Assembly: GCF_026240905.1 (NCBI RefSeq)
Contig: NZ_JAPEVI010000003.1
Location: 992,001 to 1,056,000 of the forward strand
Length of the DNA: 64,000 nucleotides
Origin: Roseibium salinum
GTDB lineage: Bacteria; Pseudomonadota; Alphaproteobacteria; Rhizobiales; Stappiaceae
Reading direction: 5' to 3'
Shown: positions 18,843-28,155 of the stretch, in pieces
How the letters are laid out: each line of letters starts with the position of its first letter
How positions within the stretch are numbered: position 1 is the stretch's first letter
Translations under genes and position numbers: made by a program
Notes under the pieces: generated by a model
What the model was told of the DNA's origin: nothing
The model's database searches: none
Seen by the model: only the letters and a program-made list of their open reading frames with translations

Positions 18843-21086
18843 ATGGTGATGGACTTTCTTGCGCCTTCCGAGCCGCAAGTAAAAAAAATTACCAAGTCAC
18901 CATGGAAGATTCTGATCGTTGATGACGATCCGGATGTCCATGAAGTCACCAGGATCGCCGTTGCCGGATGCCAGTTCGAAGGTCGCCCGTTCGAACTCCT
19001 GCATGCGCTTTCCGCGCAGGAGGCGCGCCAGATACTTTCGGATCATGACAACATCGCCGTTGCGCTGGTCGATGTGGTTATGGAAAGCGACACTGCCGGG
19101 TTGGACCTGGTCAGATGGATCCGCTCCGAACTCGGCAATCACTTTACGCGCCTGATCCTGCGGACCGGGCAGCCGGGTTACGCGCCGCAGACAGACGTGA
19201 TCATGAGGTTCGATATTGACGGCTACGCGGAAAAGGCCGAGCTGTCCCGGACAAAGCTCATCACGGCACTCGTTACCGCGCTGCGGGGGTACAAGCTGGT
19301 CATGTCGCTTGACCTCAACCGGCAGAAACTCAAACAGTTGAATTCCCATTTCGCTGCGATTGTCGATAAGAACGCCCTCAGCGATTTTGCCTCGGCGGTG
19401 CTCAGGCATTTTTCGGACCTCGTCGGACAGCCCGTGGACTGTCTCCTTTGCGGACTTGATGCGCTTCCCGAGTACGGCACAATCGACACGGCCAACAGCA
19501 GGGTACTGGCGGCCACAGGCAAATTTGCGGACAGGATCGACCTGCCCATCGATATTCTGGATGAGGACGCAATCCGCAAGCTGGTGCAGGACTGCATCGA
19601 CACCCGGTCCGCGCGATCGTCGGCTGAAGGGGTGGCCCTTCCACTCGTGACCCGGAACGGCATGACCGGAGCGCTCTATCTCGGCATGCCCGCGGAACAG
19701 CTGGAGGAATTGCTCGGACCTGAGGTCATCCAGCTTTTCGTTTCCAACGTTTCTCTCGGCTACGAAAAGACGGGCCTGCTGGAGCATATCCGCAACCTTG
19801 CCTATGTCGACCGAATTACCGGACTGTCGACATTCTCCGGGTTCATCGAGACCTTTCAGCGCTTTGCCGCTGAACACACGCCGCTGCTGGTCGTGCACTG
19901 CGATATTCAGCGCTTCCGGGTGATCGTGGATGGCATCGGGGACGAGAAGGCCGTTGCCGTTCTGAAGAAGGCCGGGCACAGACTGTCGCAGACCTTTCCG
20001 GACGCGTTGACCATCGCACGGAAGGAGAGAGATGAATTTCTCATTCTCTTGAAGGGCGGTCAGGAGAACAAGGTTCAGGACATTGTCGCACGGGTCGAAC
20101 AGGCCTTTCAGGAACCGATCGAGCAGGACGACAACCAGATCACCTTGAGGATGCGCCTTGGCTTTGCTGCCGCGGACGATGACAATCACGAAGCGGAACA
20201 ATTGGTGCGGTTCGCATCGATTGCACTCAACGACGTCCGGCAAAAGGGGCTTACCAATCACGCCGTCTTCCATCCCCTGATGCAGGAGGCCGCCTTCGAA
20301 CGGTTGCGGCTTGCCTCACTGCTCACCGGGGGAAGCCATCAGACAGAGTTTTCCCTGCATTACCAGCCGATCATGTTGGCGCGCGACGAGAGCATCGCCT
20401 CGTTCGAGGCATTGATGCGGTTTCGTACTCCTGCCGGAAATTTCCTGAACACGGCCCGCATGATCGAGGCCGCCGAGGCCAGCGGCCTCATTACGGAAAT
20501 CGGGGCCTGGATGTTCAAATCCGCCTTTGCCGAGTTCAGCAAGATGTCCGCGCTGTCGGACCAGGTGCGCTTGAATGTAAACCTGTCACCGCGCCAGGTA
20601 CTGGCAAACAGGATCTACAAGGATATCGAGGATGCCTCGTCCGCGGCGGAATTACCCCTGCACCGTCTCGTGTTCGAAGTCACCGAGGGCTTGTTCCTCA
20701 ACAACGATCAGGTGACCCTTTCCTTGCTGACCTGGTTGCGCAACAAGGGCGCGAAGGTAGTCATCGACGATTTCGGGACAGGGTATTCGTCCTTCAGTTA
20801 TCTGCGCAAGCTGCCGGTCGACGGCATCAAGATCGATCGGAGTTTCATCATGAATATGGACCAGGACGGGGATGCGCTCGCAGTCGTCAAGTCGATCATC
20901 GCGGTTGCGCAGGCGCTTGATCTGAGTGTCACCGCGGAGGGGGTCGAAACGGACGCTCAGCGCAAGATCATGCAGGAACTGCATTGCGACTTCCTGCAGG
21001 GCTATCTTTATTCGAAGCCGCTGGCAAATTCGGAGGTCGGGTCCTTTATTCAAAAGGCCGCTGGAGCGGGTGTGGCCTTCAGTTAG
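18843..21086 (+). CDS. Response regulator with receiver, DUF3369, degenerate GGDEF and EAL domains
   Basis: A 747-residue cytoplasmic protein. The receiver domain (about 20-145) has ILIVDDDPDVHE acidic residues and the phospho-acceptor Asp in VALVDVVM. A DUF3369 domain follows (about 150-315). The GGDEF domain (about 320-480) is degenerate: the signature reads KERDEF. The EAL domain (about 490-740) is intact in its key motifs (SFEALMRF, LNVNLSPRQV, EVTEG, VIDDFGTGYSSF, GIKIDRSFI), so it should hydrolyse cyclic di-GMP. It directly follows the histidine kinase, which probably phosphorylates it. The predicted output is lowered c-di-GMP, affecting motility or biofilm; this last point is inference. 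Confidence 0.93.
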   Translation: MVMDFLAPSEPQVKKITKSPWKILIVDDDPDVHEVTRIAVAGCQFEGRPFELLHALSAQEARQILSDHDNIAVALVDVVMESDTAGLDLVRWIRSELGNHFTRLILRTGQPGYAPQTDVIMRFDIDGYAEKAELSRTKLITALVTALRGYKLVMSLDLNRQKLKQLNSHFAAIVDKNALSDFASAVLRHFSDLVGQPVDCLLCGLDALPEYGTIDTANSRVLAATGKFADRIDLPIDILDEDAIRKLVQDCIDTRSARSSAEGVALPLVTRNGMTGALYLGMPAEQLEELLGPEVIQLFVSNVSLGYEKTGLLEHIRNLAYVDRITGLSTFSGFIETFQRFAAEHTPLLVVHCDIQRFRVIVDGIGDEKAVAVLKKAGHRLSQTFPDALTIARKERDEFLILLKGGQENKVQDIVARVEQAFQEPIEQDDNQITLRMRLGFAAADDDNHEAEQLVRFASIALNDVRQKGLTNHAVFHPLMQEAAFERLRLASLLTGGSHQTEFSLHYQPIMLARDESIASFEALMRFRTPAGNFLNTARMIEAAEASGLITEIGAWMFKSAFAEFSKMSALSDQVRLNVNLSPRQVLANRIYKDIEDASSAAELPLHRLVFEVTEGLFLNNDQVTLSLLTWLRNKGAKVVIDDFGTGYSSFSYLRKLPVDGIKIDRSFIMNMDQDGDALAVVKSIIAVAQALDLSVTAEGVETDAQRKIMQELHCDFLQGYLYSKPLANSEVGSFIQKAAGAGVAFS

Positions 21087-21396
21087 CCGGTTATTTCCGT
21101 TTGTTTCACCGGATCAGGGGCTTGGCCAGGACGAGTTGCGGCCCGCACCGCACGCACGTGCAGGCGCGGGTGCGAACCACCCGGGAGAGTGCGGGGCCGG
21201 CTCAGCCGATTTGCCGCCTTTACCTGAACGACTTGCCGCCGAAGTGATTTGACCGCCGGCTCAGGCCGGTTATGGATTCCGGCTCAGATAAGCGATTGAA
21301 ATTTTGCACAAAACACGCTCTCATAGTCCGAGTGGGGCGCGACCCTGATTAAGACATTGCCAATAATTGCCCAAGCGCGGCATGGGGAGAGACTAT
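21087..21396. other. 310-bp intergenic region
   Basis: Separates the EAL regulator from the CoxG-like gene on the same strand. A 9-bp direct repeat, CCGGCTCAG, occurs at 21255-21263 and 21281-21289. GGGGAGA at 21384-21390 is the ribosome-binding site of the next gene. Otherwise nothing recognised. Confidence 0.45.
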
Positions 21397-22101
21397 ATGG
21401 ATATGAACGGCTCCCACCGGATACCTGCCAAACGGGAAACAGTCTGGGAGGCTTTGAACGATCCGGAAGTGTTGAGAGACTGCATCCCGGGCTGTGAGAG
21501 TCTGGAAAAGGTTTCCGACACGGAAATGACCGCCGAGGTCACCTCGAAAATCGGCCCGGTCAAGGCGAAATTCAAAGGCGCTGTGACACTTCTGAACATG
21601 AATCCTCCGGAAAGCTATACGATCTCCGGGGAAGGCAAGGGCGGCGTTGCCGGATTTGCGAAAGGGACTGCGGACGTCAAACTGACGGAAGAGGGCGATG
21701 AGACCTTGCTGACCTATGAGGCCAAGGCCCAGGTGGGCGGCAAGCTTGCCCAACTCGGGAGCCGGCTGATCGATTCCACGGCGAAGAAAATGGCGGAGGA
21801 ATTCTTCTCCAGGTTTTCCGAGAAGGTGGGCGGCCCCACGGAGCAAGTAACGGCCGAAGCCGGTTTCGACGACGAGCTTGATCCCGGTGTTGCAGAGGAA
21901 GCCAAGCGGATTGCCCTGGAAGAGAGTTCGGAAGACGTCGTGCATGCGTTCGAAGAAGCCGAGCATGCGGTAGAAGAACGTTTTCACAAGGCGGAAGAAA
22001 ACCTGGAAGCGGCAGCGGGGCGAAATGCCTTCGGAGGCCCGATGGTCTGGGGGCTCGCTCTTCTCGCGGCTTTGATCGTCGTTCTTGCTCTTGCGAGTTG
22101 A
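21397..22101 (+). CDS. CoxG-family (SRPBCC) protein with C-terminal membrane anchor
   Basis: A 234-residue protein. The SRPBCC domain (about 1-145) starts MDMNGSHRIPAKRETVWEAL and contains LRDCIPGCESLEKV, KFKGAVTL and GFAKGTADVKL, typical of CO dehydrogenase subunit G. A charged, acidic linker (about 150-210) leads to a terminal hydrophobic helix, MVWGLALLAALIVVLALAS. Known for the family: CoxG helps recruit the CODH enzyme to the cytoplasmic membrane. The start is placed at 21397 with GGGGAGA upstream rather than 30 bases earlier. It heads a gene cluster with the three subunits of a molybdenum hydroxylase. Confidence 0.88.
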   Translation: MDMNGSHRIPAKRETVWEALNDPEVLRDCIPGCESLEKVSDTEMTAEVTSKIGPVKAKFKGAVTLLNMNPPESYTISGEGKGGVAGFAKGTADVKLTEEGDETLLTYEAKAQVGGKLAQLGSRLIDSTAKKMAEEFFSRFSEKVGGPTEQVTAEAGFDDELDPGVAEEAKRIALEESSEDVVHAFEEAEHAVEERFHKAEENLEAAAGRNAFGGPMVWGLALLAALIVVLALAS

Positions 22102-22240
22102 CCCGCCGGGCCGAATTTTGAAATGATCAGGTTCTGACGCTCGTTTCGTTTCGCCAGAATCCACAGAACCGAAAACACGGCGACAAGCCGGGATGCTTTT
22201 TGGGCCTTGGCTCAGAGAATTTTATGAGGGAGAGAAATTC

Positions 22241-22732
22241 ATGTCGAAAGTCTCGATGGTTTTGAACGGCAAGACGGTTTCGGCGGAAGTCGAAGACCGG
22301 ACGCTGCTCGTTGCGTATATCCGCGAGGTGCGCGGATTGACCGGCACGCATGTGGGTTGCGACACTTCGCAATGCGGTGCCTGCGTGGTCCATGTCGACG
22401 GCAAGGCGGTCAAGTCCTGCTCGATGCTGGCCGCACAGGCCGATGGCGCGGACATCGTGACCATAGAAGGTCTGGCGGCCGATGGCAGCCTGCATCCGGT
22501 TCAGGCGGCATTCCGCGAGCACCATGGCCTGCAGTGCGGGTTCTGCACTCCGGGCATGATCATGACTGCCGTGGATATGATCAAGCGGCACGGTCCGGGG
22601 CAACTCGACGAGAAAACCATCCGCCACGAGCTGGAAGGAAATATCTGCCGCTGCACCGGCTACCACAACATCGTAAAGGCCATAAAGGCCGCTTCCGATC
22701 AGATGGCCGGTCTGGCCCAGGCCGCAGAGTAA
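22241..22732 (+). CDS. Molybdenum hydroxylase small subunit, two [2Fe-2S] clusters (CoxS-like)
   Basis: A 163-residue iron-sulfur subunit. The plant-ferredoxin-type cluster uses C40, C45, C48 and C60 ([17 protein letters not shown]), and the second uses C99, C102, C136 and C138 ([14 protein letters not shown]). It passes electrons between the molybdenum site and FAD. The start at 22241 has GGGAGAG upstream; an upstream in-frame codon at 22193 adds 16 residues without family similarity. It is followed after 213 bp by the large subunit. Confidence 0.94.
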   Translation: MSKVSMVLNGKTVSAEVEDRTLLVAYIREVRGLTGTHVGCDTSQCGACVVHVDGKAVKSCSMLAAQADGADIVTIEGLAADGSLHPVQAAFREHHGLQCGFCTPGMIMTAVDMIKRHGPGQLDEKTIRHELEGNICRCTGYHNIVKAIKAASDQMAGLAQAAE

Positions 22733-22945
22733 ACGGCCCGCACTCCTGACATGCGCGGGGCTTCCTGCGCAGACAATCTGCAAGACCAATCAGCGTGACC
22801 GTTGCCAGGAGGAGAAGGGCGCGGCTCTGCTGTCCGCCAGGTCTTGGAAGAGACATTCCGCCCGGGGGCGGTAGCCGGTACGTCCGGTCAGAGGAGGTTT
22901 TCCGGAAAAAGGCGGGGCCGGAACAATTGATGAGGGAGAGAGACG

Positions 22946-25306
22946 ATGGCAATCGAGGGGATCGGCGCCCGCGCCCTGCGCAAGGAGGACAAGCGCTTCA
23001 TTACAGGCAAGGGCCAGTATACGGACGATGTGAGTATGCCGGGAATGGGCTACGCGGCTTTTGTGCGTTCGCCGCACGCGCATGCGAAGGTGAAGGGAAT
23101 AGATGCCAGCGCGGCTCTGGAGATGCCCGGCGTCGATGCGGTCCTGACCGGCGACCAGCTGATCGGCGACGGCATCGGCAACCTGATCTGCGGGTGGATG
23201 ATCCATTCCAAGGACGGCTCGCCTATGAATATGGGCGGCTGGCGCGCTCTTGAACCGGAAATCGTGCGCCATGTCGGCCAGGCGGTTGCCGTGGTGGTGG
23301 CCGATACGCAGGCACAGGCACGTGATGCGGCTGATGCGGTCGTTGTCGATTACGAAGAACTTCCGGCCGTGGTCGATGCAGTCGCTGCCCTTCAGCCCGG
23401 TGCGCCGCAAATCCATCCGGAAGCCGAAGGCAATCTGATCTACGATTGGGAAATCGGCGACGAGGCCGCGGTCAACGCAGCATTCGAGAAGGCGGCGCAT
23501 GTCACGCGCATGGAAATCCAGAACAACCGCCTCGTGCCCAATCCGATGGAGCCCCGGGCCGCGCTGGCCAGCTACAACGCGGCCGAGGAGCATTATACGC
23601 TCTACACTACGTCCCAGAACCCGCATGTGGCCCGGCTGGTTCTGTCGGCGTTCTACAACGTGGCTCCTGAGCACAAGCTGCGGGTGATTGCTCCGGATGT
23701 CGGCGGCGGTTTCGGCTCCAAGATCTATATCTATCCCGAAGAGATGGTGTGCCTGTGGGCCTCGAAACGGGTTGGCCGGCCGGTCAAGTGGGTTTGCGAC
23801 CGGACGGAAGCCTTCCTCACCGACGCTCATGGCCGCGACCACCATTCGGAAGCCGAACTGGCGCTTGATTCCGAAAACAAGATCATCGGCCTGAGGGTCA
23901 AGACAGTCGCCAATCTCGGCGCCTACATGTCCTTGTTCTCTTCGGCCGTGCCGACCTATCTCTATGCGACGCTGCTTTCCGGGCAGTACAACATTCCGGC
24001 CATTCATGCCAATGTGAAGACGGTCTATACGAACACGACACCCGTGGACGCGTATCGCGGTGCAGGCCGCCCGGAGGCGACCTATCTACTGGAGCGTCTC
24101 ATCGAAACGGCGGCCCGGGAGGTCGGATTGTCGCCGGCCGATTTCCGCCGGAAGAACTTCATCAAGTCATTCCCGCATCAGACGCCGGTCATCATGTGTT
24201 ACGACGCCGGCGACTACGATGTGACGCTTGATGCAGCCCTCAAGGCGGCGGACTATGACGGCTTTGCGGCCCGCAAGGCCGAGGCCGCCTCACGCGGCAA
24301 GCTGCGCGGCATCGGCCTCTCGTGCTACATTGAGGCCTGCGGCATCGCACCTTCGGCGGCTGTCGGTTCTCTCGGCGCCGGTGTCGGACTTTGGGAATCG
24401 GCCGAAGTGCGCGTCAATCCGGTCGGCTCCGTCGAAATCCTCACCGGGTCGCACAGCCATGGCCAGGGCCATGAAACGACCTTTGCACAGCTTGTGTGCG
24501 AACGCTTCGGCCTTGATACAAACAACGTCGCCGTCGTTCACGGCGACACGGACAAGGTTCAGTTCGGAATGGGAACCTATGGCTCCCGTTCGGGTGCCGT
24601 CGGTATGTCGGCGATCGTCAAGGCCCTCGACAAGGTCGAGGCAAAGGCCAAGAAGATCGCCGCCCACCTGATGGAAGCTGCCGAAGGCGACATCCAGATT
24701 GAGGGCGGCGAGTTGAAGGTCGCTGGAACCGACAAGAAGCTGTCCTTCACGGAAGTGGCCCTTGCCGCCTATACGGCCCACAACCTGCCCGAAGGCATGG
24801 AGCCGGGCCTGAAGGAGGGAGCGTTTTACGACCCGACCAACTTCACTTTCCCTGCGGGCACCTATGTCTGCGAAGTGGAAGTGGACCCGGAAACCGGCAA
24901 GACCGAAATCGTCCAGTTCGTTGCGGCGGACGATTTCGGCAGGGTCATCAATCCGATGATCGTGGAAGGCCAGGTCCATGGCGGGCTTGTCCAGGGTATC
25001 GGGCAGGCACTGCTTGAAAACGCGTCCTATGACGAGAACGGCCAGCTTCTGACGGCGTCCTACATGGATTATGTCATGCCGCGCGCCGATGATGTGCCGT
25101 CCTTCAGCCTGTCCACGCACGAAACCCTTTGCCCGGGTAATCCGCTCGGCATGAAGGGCTGCGGCGAGGCCGGTGCGATCGGGTCACCGCCCGCGGTGAT
25201 CAATGCCATCGTGGATGCGATCGGCAACCACGACCTGAGCATGCCGGCATCGGCGGAAAAGGTCTGGGCGCTGTGCCGGTCCTCGATAAGAGAGGCGGCC
25301 GAATAG
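22946..25306 (+). CDS. Molybdenum hydroxylase large subunit, form-II CO-dehydrogenase-like (CoxL-like)
   Basis: A 786-residue xanthine-dehydrogenase-family molybdopterin cytosine dinucleotide subunit. It begins GIGARALRKEDKRFITGKG. The active-site loop at residues 369-375 reads AYRGAGR, the form-II signature; true high-affinity CO oxidisers of form I have AYxCSFR. The MCD-binding segments GGGFGSK and GSHSHGQGHETTF and the catalytic Glu region GCGEAGAIGSPPAV are present. Form-II enzymes are widespread in marine alphaproteobacteria, and CO oxidation by them is disputed; the real substrate may be another carbonyl or N-heterocycle. GGGAGAG precedes the ATG. Confidence 0.92.
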   Translation: MAIEGIGARALRKEDKRFITGKGQYTDDVSMPGMGYAAFVRSPHAHAKVKGIDASAALEMPGVDAVLTGDQLIGDGIGNLICGWMIHSKDGSPMNMGGWRALEPEIVRHVGQAVAVVVADTQAQARDAADAVVVDYEELPAVVDAVAALQPGAPQIHPEAEGNLIYDWEIGDEAAVNAAFEKAAHVTRMEIQNNRLVPNPMEPRAALASYNAAEEHYTLYTTSQNPHVARLVLSAFYNVAPEHKLRVIAPDVGGGFGSKIYIYPEEMVCLWASKRVGRPVKWVCDRTEAFLTDAHGRDHHSEAELALDSENKIIGLRVKTVANLGAYMSLFSSAVPTYLYATLLSGQYNIPAIHANVKTVYTNTTPVDAYRGAGRPEATYLLERLIETAAREVGLSPADFRRKNFIKSFPHQTPVIMCYDAGDYDVTLDAALKAADYDGFAARKAEAASRGKLRGIGLSCYIEACGIAPSAAVGSLGAGVGLWESAEVRVNPVGSVEILTGSHSHGQGHETTFAQLVCERFGLDTNNVAVVHGDTDKVQFGMGTYGSRSGAVGMSAIVKALDKVEAKAKKIAAHLMEAAEGDIQIEGGELKVAGTDKKLSFTEVALAAYTAHNLPEGMEPGLKEGAFYDPTNFTFPAGTYVCEVEVDPETGKTEIVQFVAADDFGRVINPMIVEGQVHGGLVQGIGQALLENASYDENGQLLTASYMDYVMPRADDVPSFSLSTHETLCPGNPLGMKGCGEAGAIGSPPAVINAIVDAIGNHDLSMPASAEKVWALCRSSIREAAE

Positions 25307-25477
25307 TGATTGACGTGGAGGTGGATCATGGCGCCTTGGAGCGTCCTGTTATGCCGGGAACTTCCCCGGGAGGACCTCCGATCCGGCATGATCCACGTTG
25401 CCAGTTCCGGCGCCGGGCTCGTTTCCGGGCCGGCCAGAGATTGACAAAGATAAACCCATTCCTGTGGGAGACATGAA

Positions 25478-26278
25478 ATGTATGAAACAACATATCACCG
25501 GGCCGGTTCTCTTGCCGAGGCAGCCGATCTGATGGGCAAATCCGATGACGGCAAGGTTCTCGGCGGCGGGCAGACCCTGCTGCCGACCATGAAACAACGC
25601 CTGGCCGCACCAAGTGATCTGGTGGATGTCACCAGGATCGGCGACTTGAAGGGTATCCGCGAAGAAGGTGACGGCCTGTCGATCGGTGCAGCCACGACCC
25701 ATGCAGAAGTGGCCGCATCCGATCTGGTGAAGCAGACGCTGCCCGGTCTTGCCACACTTGCCGGCGGCATCGGAGATCCTGCGGTGCGCCACATGGGGAC
25801 ACTTGGGGGCTCGATCGCCAACAACGACCCGGCGGCGGATTATCCGGCAGCGCTGGTCGCCCTGGGAGCGACGGTGGTGACGAACAATCGCGAGCTTCCG
25901 GCGGAAGACTTCTTCACCGGGCTTTTCGAAACCGCGCTGGAGGACGACGAAATCATCGTTTCCGTCAAGTTCCCGGGGGCGGCGGCAACGGCCTATTCCA
26001 AATACCCGAACCCGGCATCCCGTTACGCCATGGCAGGCGTGTTCGTGGCCAAGGCCGCTGACGGATCGGTCCGGGTCGCCGTGACCGGGGCAGGGCAGGA
26101 TGGTGTCTTCCGCATGGGTGAAATGGAAACGGCACTTGCCAGGGAATGGTCGCCGGAAGCGGTGGCGAAAATTTCTCCGGCGTCCGACGGCCTTCTGTCC
26201 GATATCCACGGCTCCGCTGCTTATCGGGCCAATCTGGTCACGGTCATGGCAAAGCGTGCGGTGGCGGCTGCGAGCTGA
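25478..26278 (+). CDS. Molybdenum hydroxylase FAD-binding medium subunit (CoxM-like)
   Basis: A 266-residue flavin subunit of the same enzyme. The two FAD-binding motifs are GGGQTLLPTMKQRL (about 28-41) and GTLGGSIANNDPAADYP (about 107-123). It takes electrons from the iron-sulfur subunit and passes them to an acceptor. The order here is G-S-L-M on one strand, followed by a strong terminator, so the cluster ends here. No CoxD/E/F maturation genes are adjacent. Confidence 0.92.
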   Translation: MYETTYHRAGSLAEAADLMGKSDDGKVLGGGQTLLPTMKQRLAAPSDLVDVTRIGDLKGIREEGDGLSIGAATTHAEVAASDLVKQTLPGLATLAGGIGDPAVRHMGTLGGSIANNDPAADYPAALVALGATVVTNNRELPAEDFFTGLFETALEDDEIIVSVKFPGAAATAYSKYPNPASRYAMAGVFVAKAADGSVRVAVTGAGQDGVFRMGEMETALAREWSPEAVAKISPASDGLLSDIHGSAAYRANLVTVMAKRAVAAAS

Positions 26279-26298
26279 TCATCCGGCAATCGTGTTTC

Positions 26299-26336
26299 AC
26301 AAACCCGGCCGATATTCCGGCCGGGTTTGTTTTTTG
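26299..26336 (+). terminator. Intrinsic terminator after the molybdenum hydroxylase cluster
   Basis: A 12-bp perfect stem (26299-26310 with 26319-26330), an 8-nt loop and a run of T from 26330. It lies 20 bp after the CoxM-like stop and before the convergent moeA. Confidence 0.88.
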
Positions 26337-26431
26337 CTTTTCAGGAGTTTGGCCGCGAACGACGGTGCTGCAAAGCAGGTATATTTCAAAGAGAATTGCA
26401 GTCGCTCCGCCAACAGGGGGCAAAACCCTCT

Positions 26432-27637
26432 CTAAAGAACGAGAACGGGCACCGCAGTTCCGGCCTGTTGCGCCGGTGCATGGGGCGGGCGGACGATGAG
26501 CGCGCCGGACCTTGCCAGCAATCCCAGCATGGAGCTGTCCTGTTTGGCAAATGGCGTGACGATCAGCTTGCCGTCCGCGTCTTCTTCGAGCGTGGCACGC
26601 ACATAGTCCTGCCGGCGGTCATTGGCCGGAAGATCCGCGGCCAGAACGGCCTGTGCGGGAGCGCTCTGCTGAGGTTCGAGCCCGAGCATTGCCTGAAGGA
26701 GCGGCTTCAGAAACAGCAACCCGCAGACCAGGCTGGACACGGGATTTCCCGGCAGGCCGAGAACCTTGGTATTGCCGAGGCGTCCGGCCATCAAAGGCTT
26801 GCCTGGACGCATGGCGATCCGCCAGAAGGACAGGTCCATGCCTTCCTGTCCCAGGACCTCCTGAACCAGATCGTGATCGCCGACGGATGCGCCGCCAAGG
26901 GTGACGAGGATATCCGCGTGCTCCGAGATGGCGCGGCGGACATGGGAAGCCAGTTCAACCGAATCGTCCGGCGATATTCCCAGGTCCAAAGGTTCGCCAC
27001 CGCAATCCTCGACGAGAGCAGCGATGCCCGCGTGGTTGGACGCGATGATCTGATCCGGGCCGGGCTCGGTGCCTGGGCGCACCAGTTCATCTCCGGTCGC
27101 AAGAATGGCGACTTTCGGCCGGCGGATCACCGGCAGGTCGGCGTGGTTCATGGCCGCCGCCAGCGCCAGGTGCCTGTAGGCAAGTTTGAGCGGCGGGGCG
27201 AGCAACACATCGCCTTTGGCAAAATCGAGGCCCGCCGGACGGACGTGAGCACCTTTAACCGGTGCTTCCAGAACGGTGACCTGATCGCCGGACCGCTCGG
27301 CGTTTTCCTGGATGAGGATGGTATCGGTTCCATCGGGAATTGGAGCGCCGGTGAAAATGCGCACGGCCTGACCCTGTTCCACTGTGCCGGAATAGCCATG
27401 GCCCGCAGGGGCGTCGCCAATCACCTGCAGCGTCGCGCGGCCTTCGCCAAGATCCGTAGACCGGATCGCGTAACCGTCCATCGCCGATGCAGCGAAGGGC
27501 GGCTGTGTTCGGGTCGAGGCGAGCGGTTCGGCCAACATGCGGCCGTTCGCCCGCTCGAGCGGCACATGTTCCGTTTCCAGTGGAGAAATTCCTGCCAAAA
27601 GTCTTTCGAGCGCTTCGGCAACCGGCATCAGGCTCAT
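26432..27637 (-). CDS. moeA: Molybdopterin molybdenumtransferase MoeA
   Basis: A 401-residue enzyme that inserts molybdate into adenylated molybdopterin. Motifs are the N-terminal PLERANGRMLAEPL, SAMDGYAIR and ATGDELVRPG, then LGGASVGDHDLVQEVL and LGLPGNPVSS. Its start overlaps the moaC stop by one base, so the two are coupled. The gene supplies cofactor for molybdenum enzymes such as the hydroxylase encoded next to it, although moaC-moeA next to trpC is an old arrangement in this order and not specific to that operon. Confidence 0.95.
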   Translation of the reverse strand: MSLMPVAEALERLLAGISPLETEHVPLERANGRMLAEPLASTRTQPPFAASAMDGYAIRSTDLGEGRATLQVIGDAPAGHGYSGTVEQGQAVRIFTGAPIPDGTDTILIQENAERSGDQVTVLEAPVKGAHVRPAGLDFAKGDVLLAPPLKLAYRHLALAAAMNHADLPVIRRPKVAILATGDELVRPGTEPGPDQIIASNHAGIAALVEDCGGEPLDLGISPDDSVELASHVRRAISEHADILVTLGGASVGDHDLVQEVLGQEGMDLSFWRIAMRPGKPLMAGRLGNTKVLGLPGNPVSSLVCGLLFLKPLLQAMLGLEPQQSAPAQAVLAADLPANDRRQDYVRATLEEDADGKLIVTPFAKQDSSMLGLLARSGALIVRPPHAPAQQAGTAVPVLVL

Positions 27638-28149
27638 CAGGTGCCGCCTTCGCTTCCGTCTTTTTCCAACGTCCAGTGGCCGGACTTGCCGCCGGCTTTT
27701 TCAACCAGCCGGATATCTCCGATCACCATGCCCCGGTCGACGGCCTTGGCCATGTCGTAGATGGTCAGGCAGGCGAGGGAGCAGGCCGTGAGGGCCTCCA
27801 TCTCGACACCGGTCTGGCCGCTGACCTTTGTCGTGGCCGTCACAATCAGACCCGGCAACGCGTCGTCCGCCTCGATGTCGACGGAGACTTTCGACAGCAT
27901 GAGGGGGTGGCAGAGCGGGATCAACTCGTGGGTCTTCTTTGCCGCCATGATGCCGGCAATGCGGGCTGTCCCGATCACGTCGCCTTTCTTGGCATTGCCC
28001 GAGCGGATCAGCTCCAGGGTCTCCGGCCGCATGGTCACGGACCCGCGCGCGACGGCTATCCGGTGCGTGACGTCCTTCGCCGAGACGTCCACCATGTCGG
28101 CGGTGCCGGTCTCATCAAGATGTGTGAGTTTCGGGTCCTTGCCGACCAT
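27637..28149 (-). CDS. moaC: Cyclic pyranopterin monophosphate synthase MoaC
   Basis: A 170-residue enzyme of the second step of molybdenum cofactor synthesis, which forms cyclic pyranopterin monophosphate. It has [20 protein letters not shown] at the start, then [35 protein letters not shown] and the terminal [11 protein letters not shown]. It overlaps moeA by one base. It would start six bases after the corrected trpC stop. Confidence 0.96.
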   Translation of the reverse strand: MVGKDPKLTHLDETGTADMVDVSAKDVTHRIAVARGSVTMRPETLELIRSGNAKKGDVIGTARIAGIMAAKKTHELIPLCHPLMLSKVSVDIEADDALPGLIVTATTKVSGQTGVEMEALTACSLACLTIYDMAKAVDRGMVIGDIRLVEKAGGKSGHWTLEKDGSEGGT

Positions 28150-28155
28150 GTCCGT

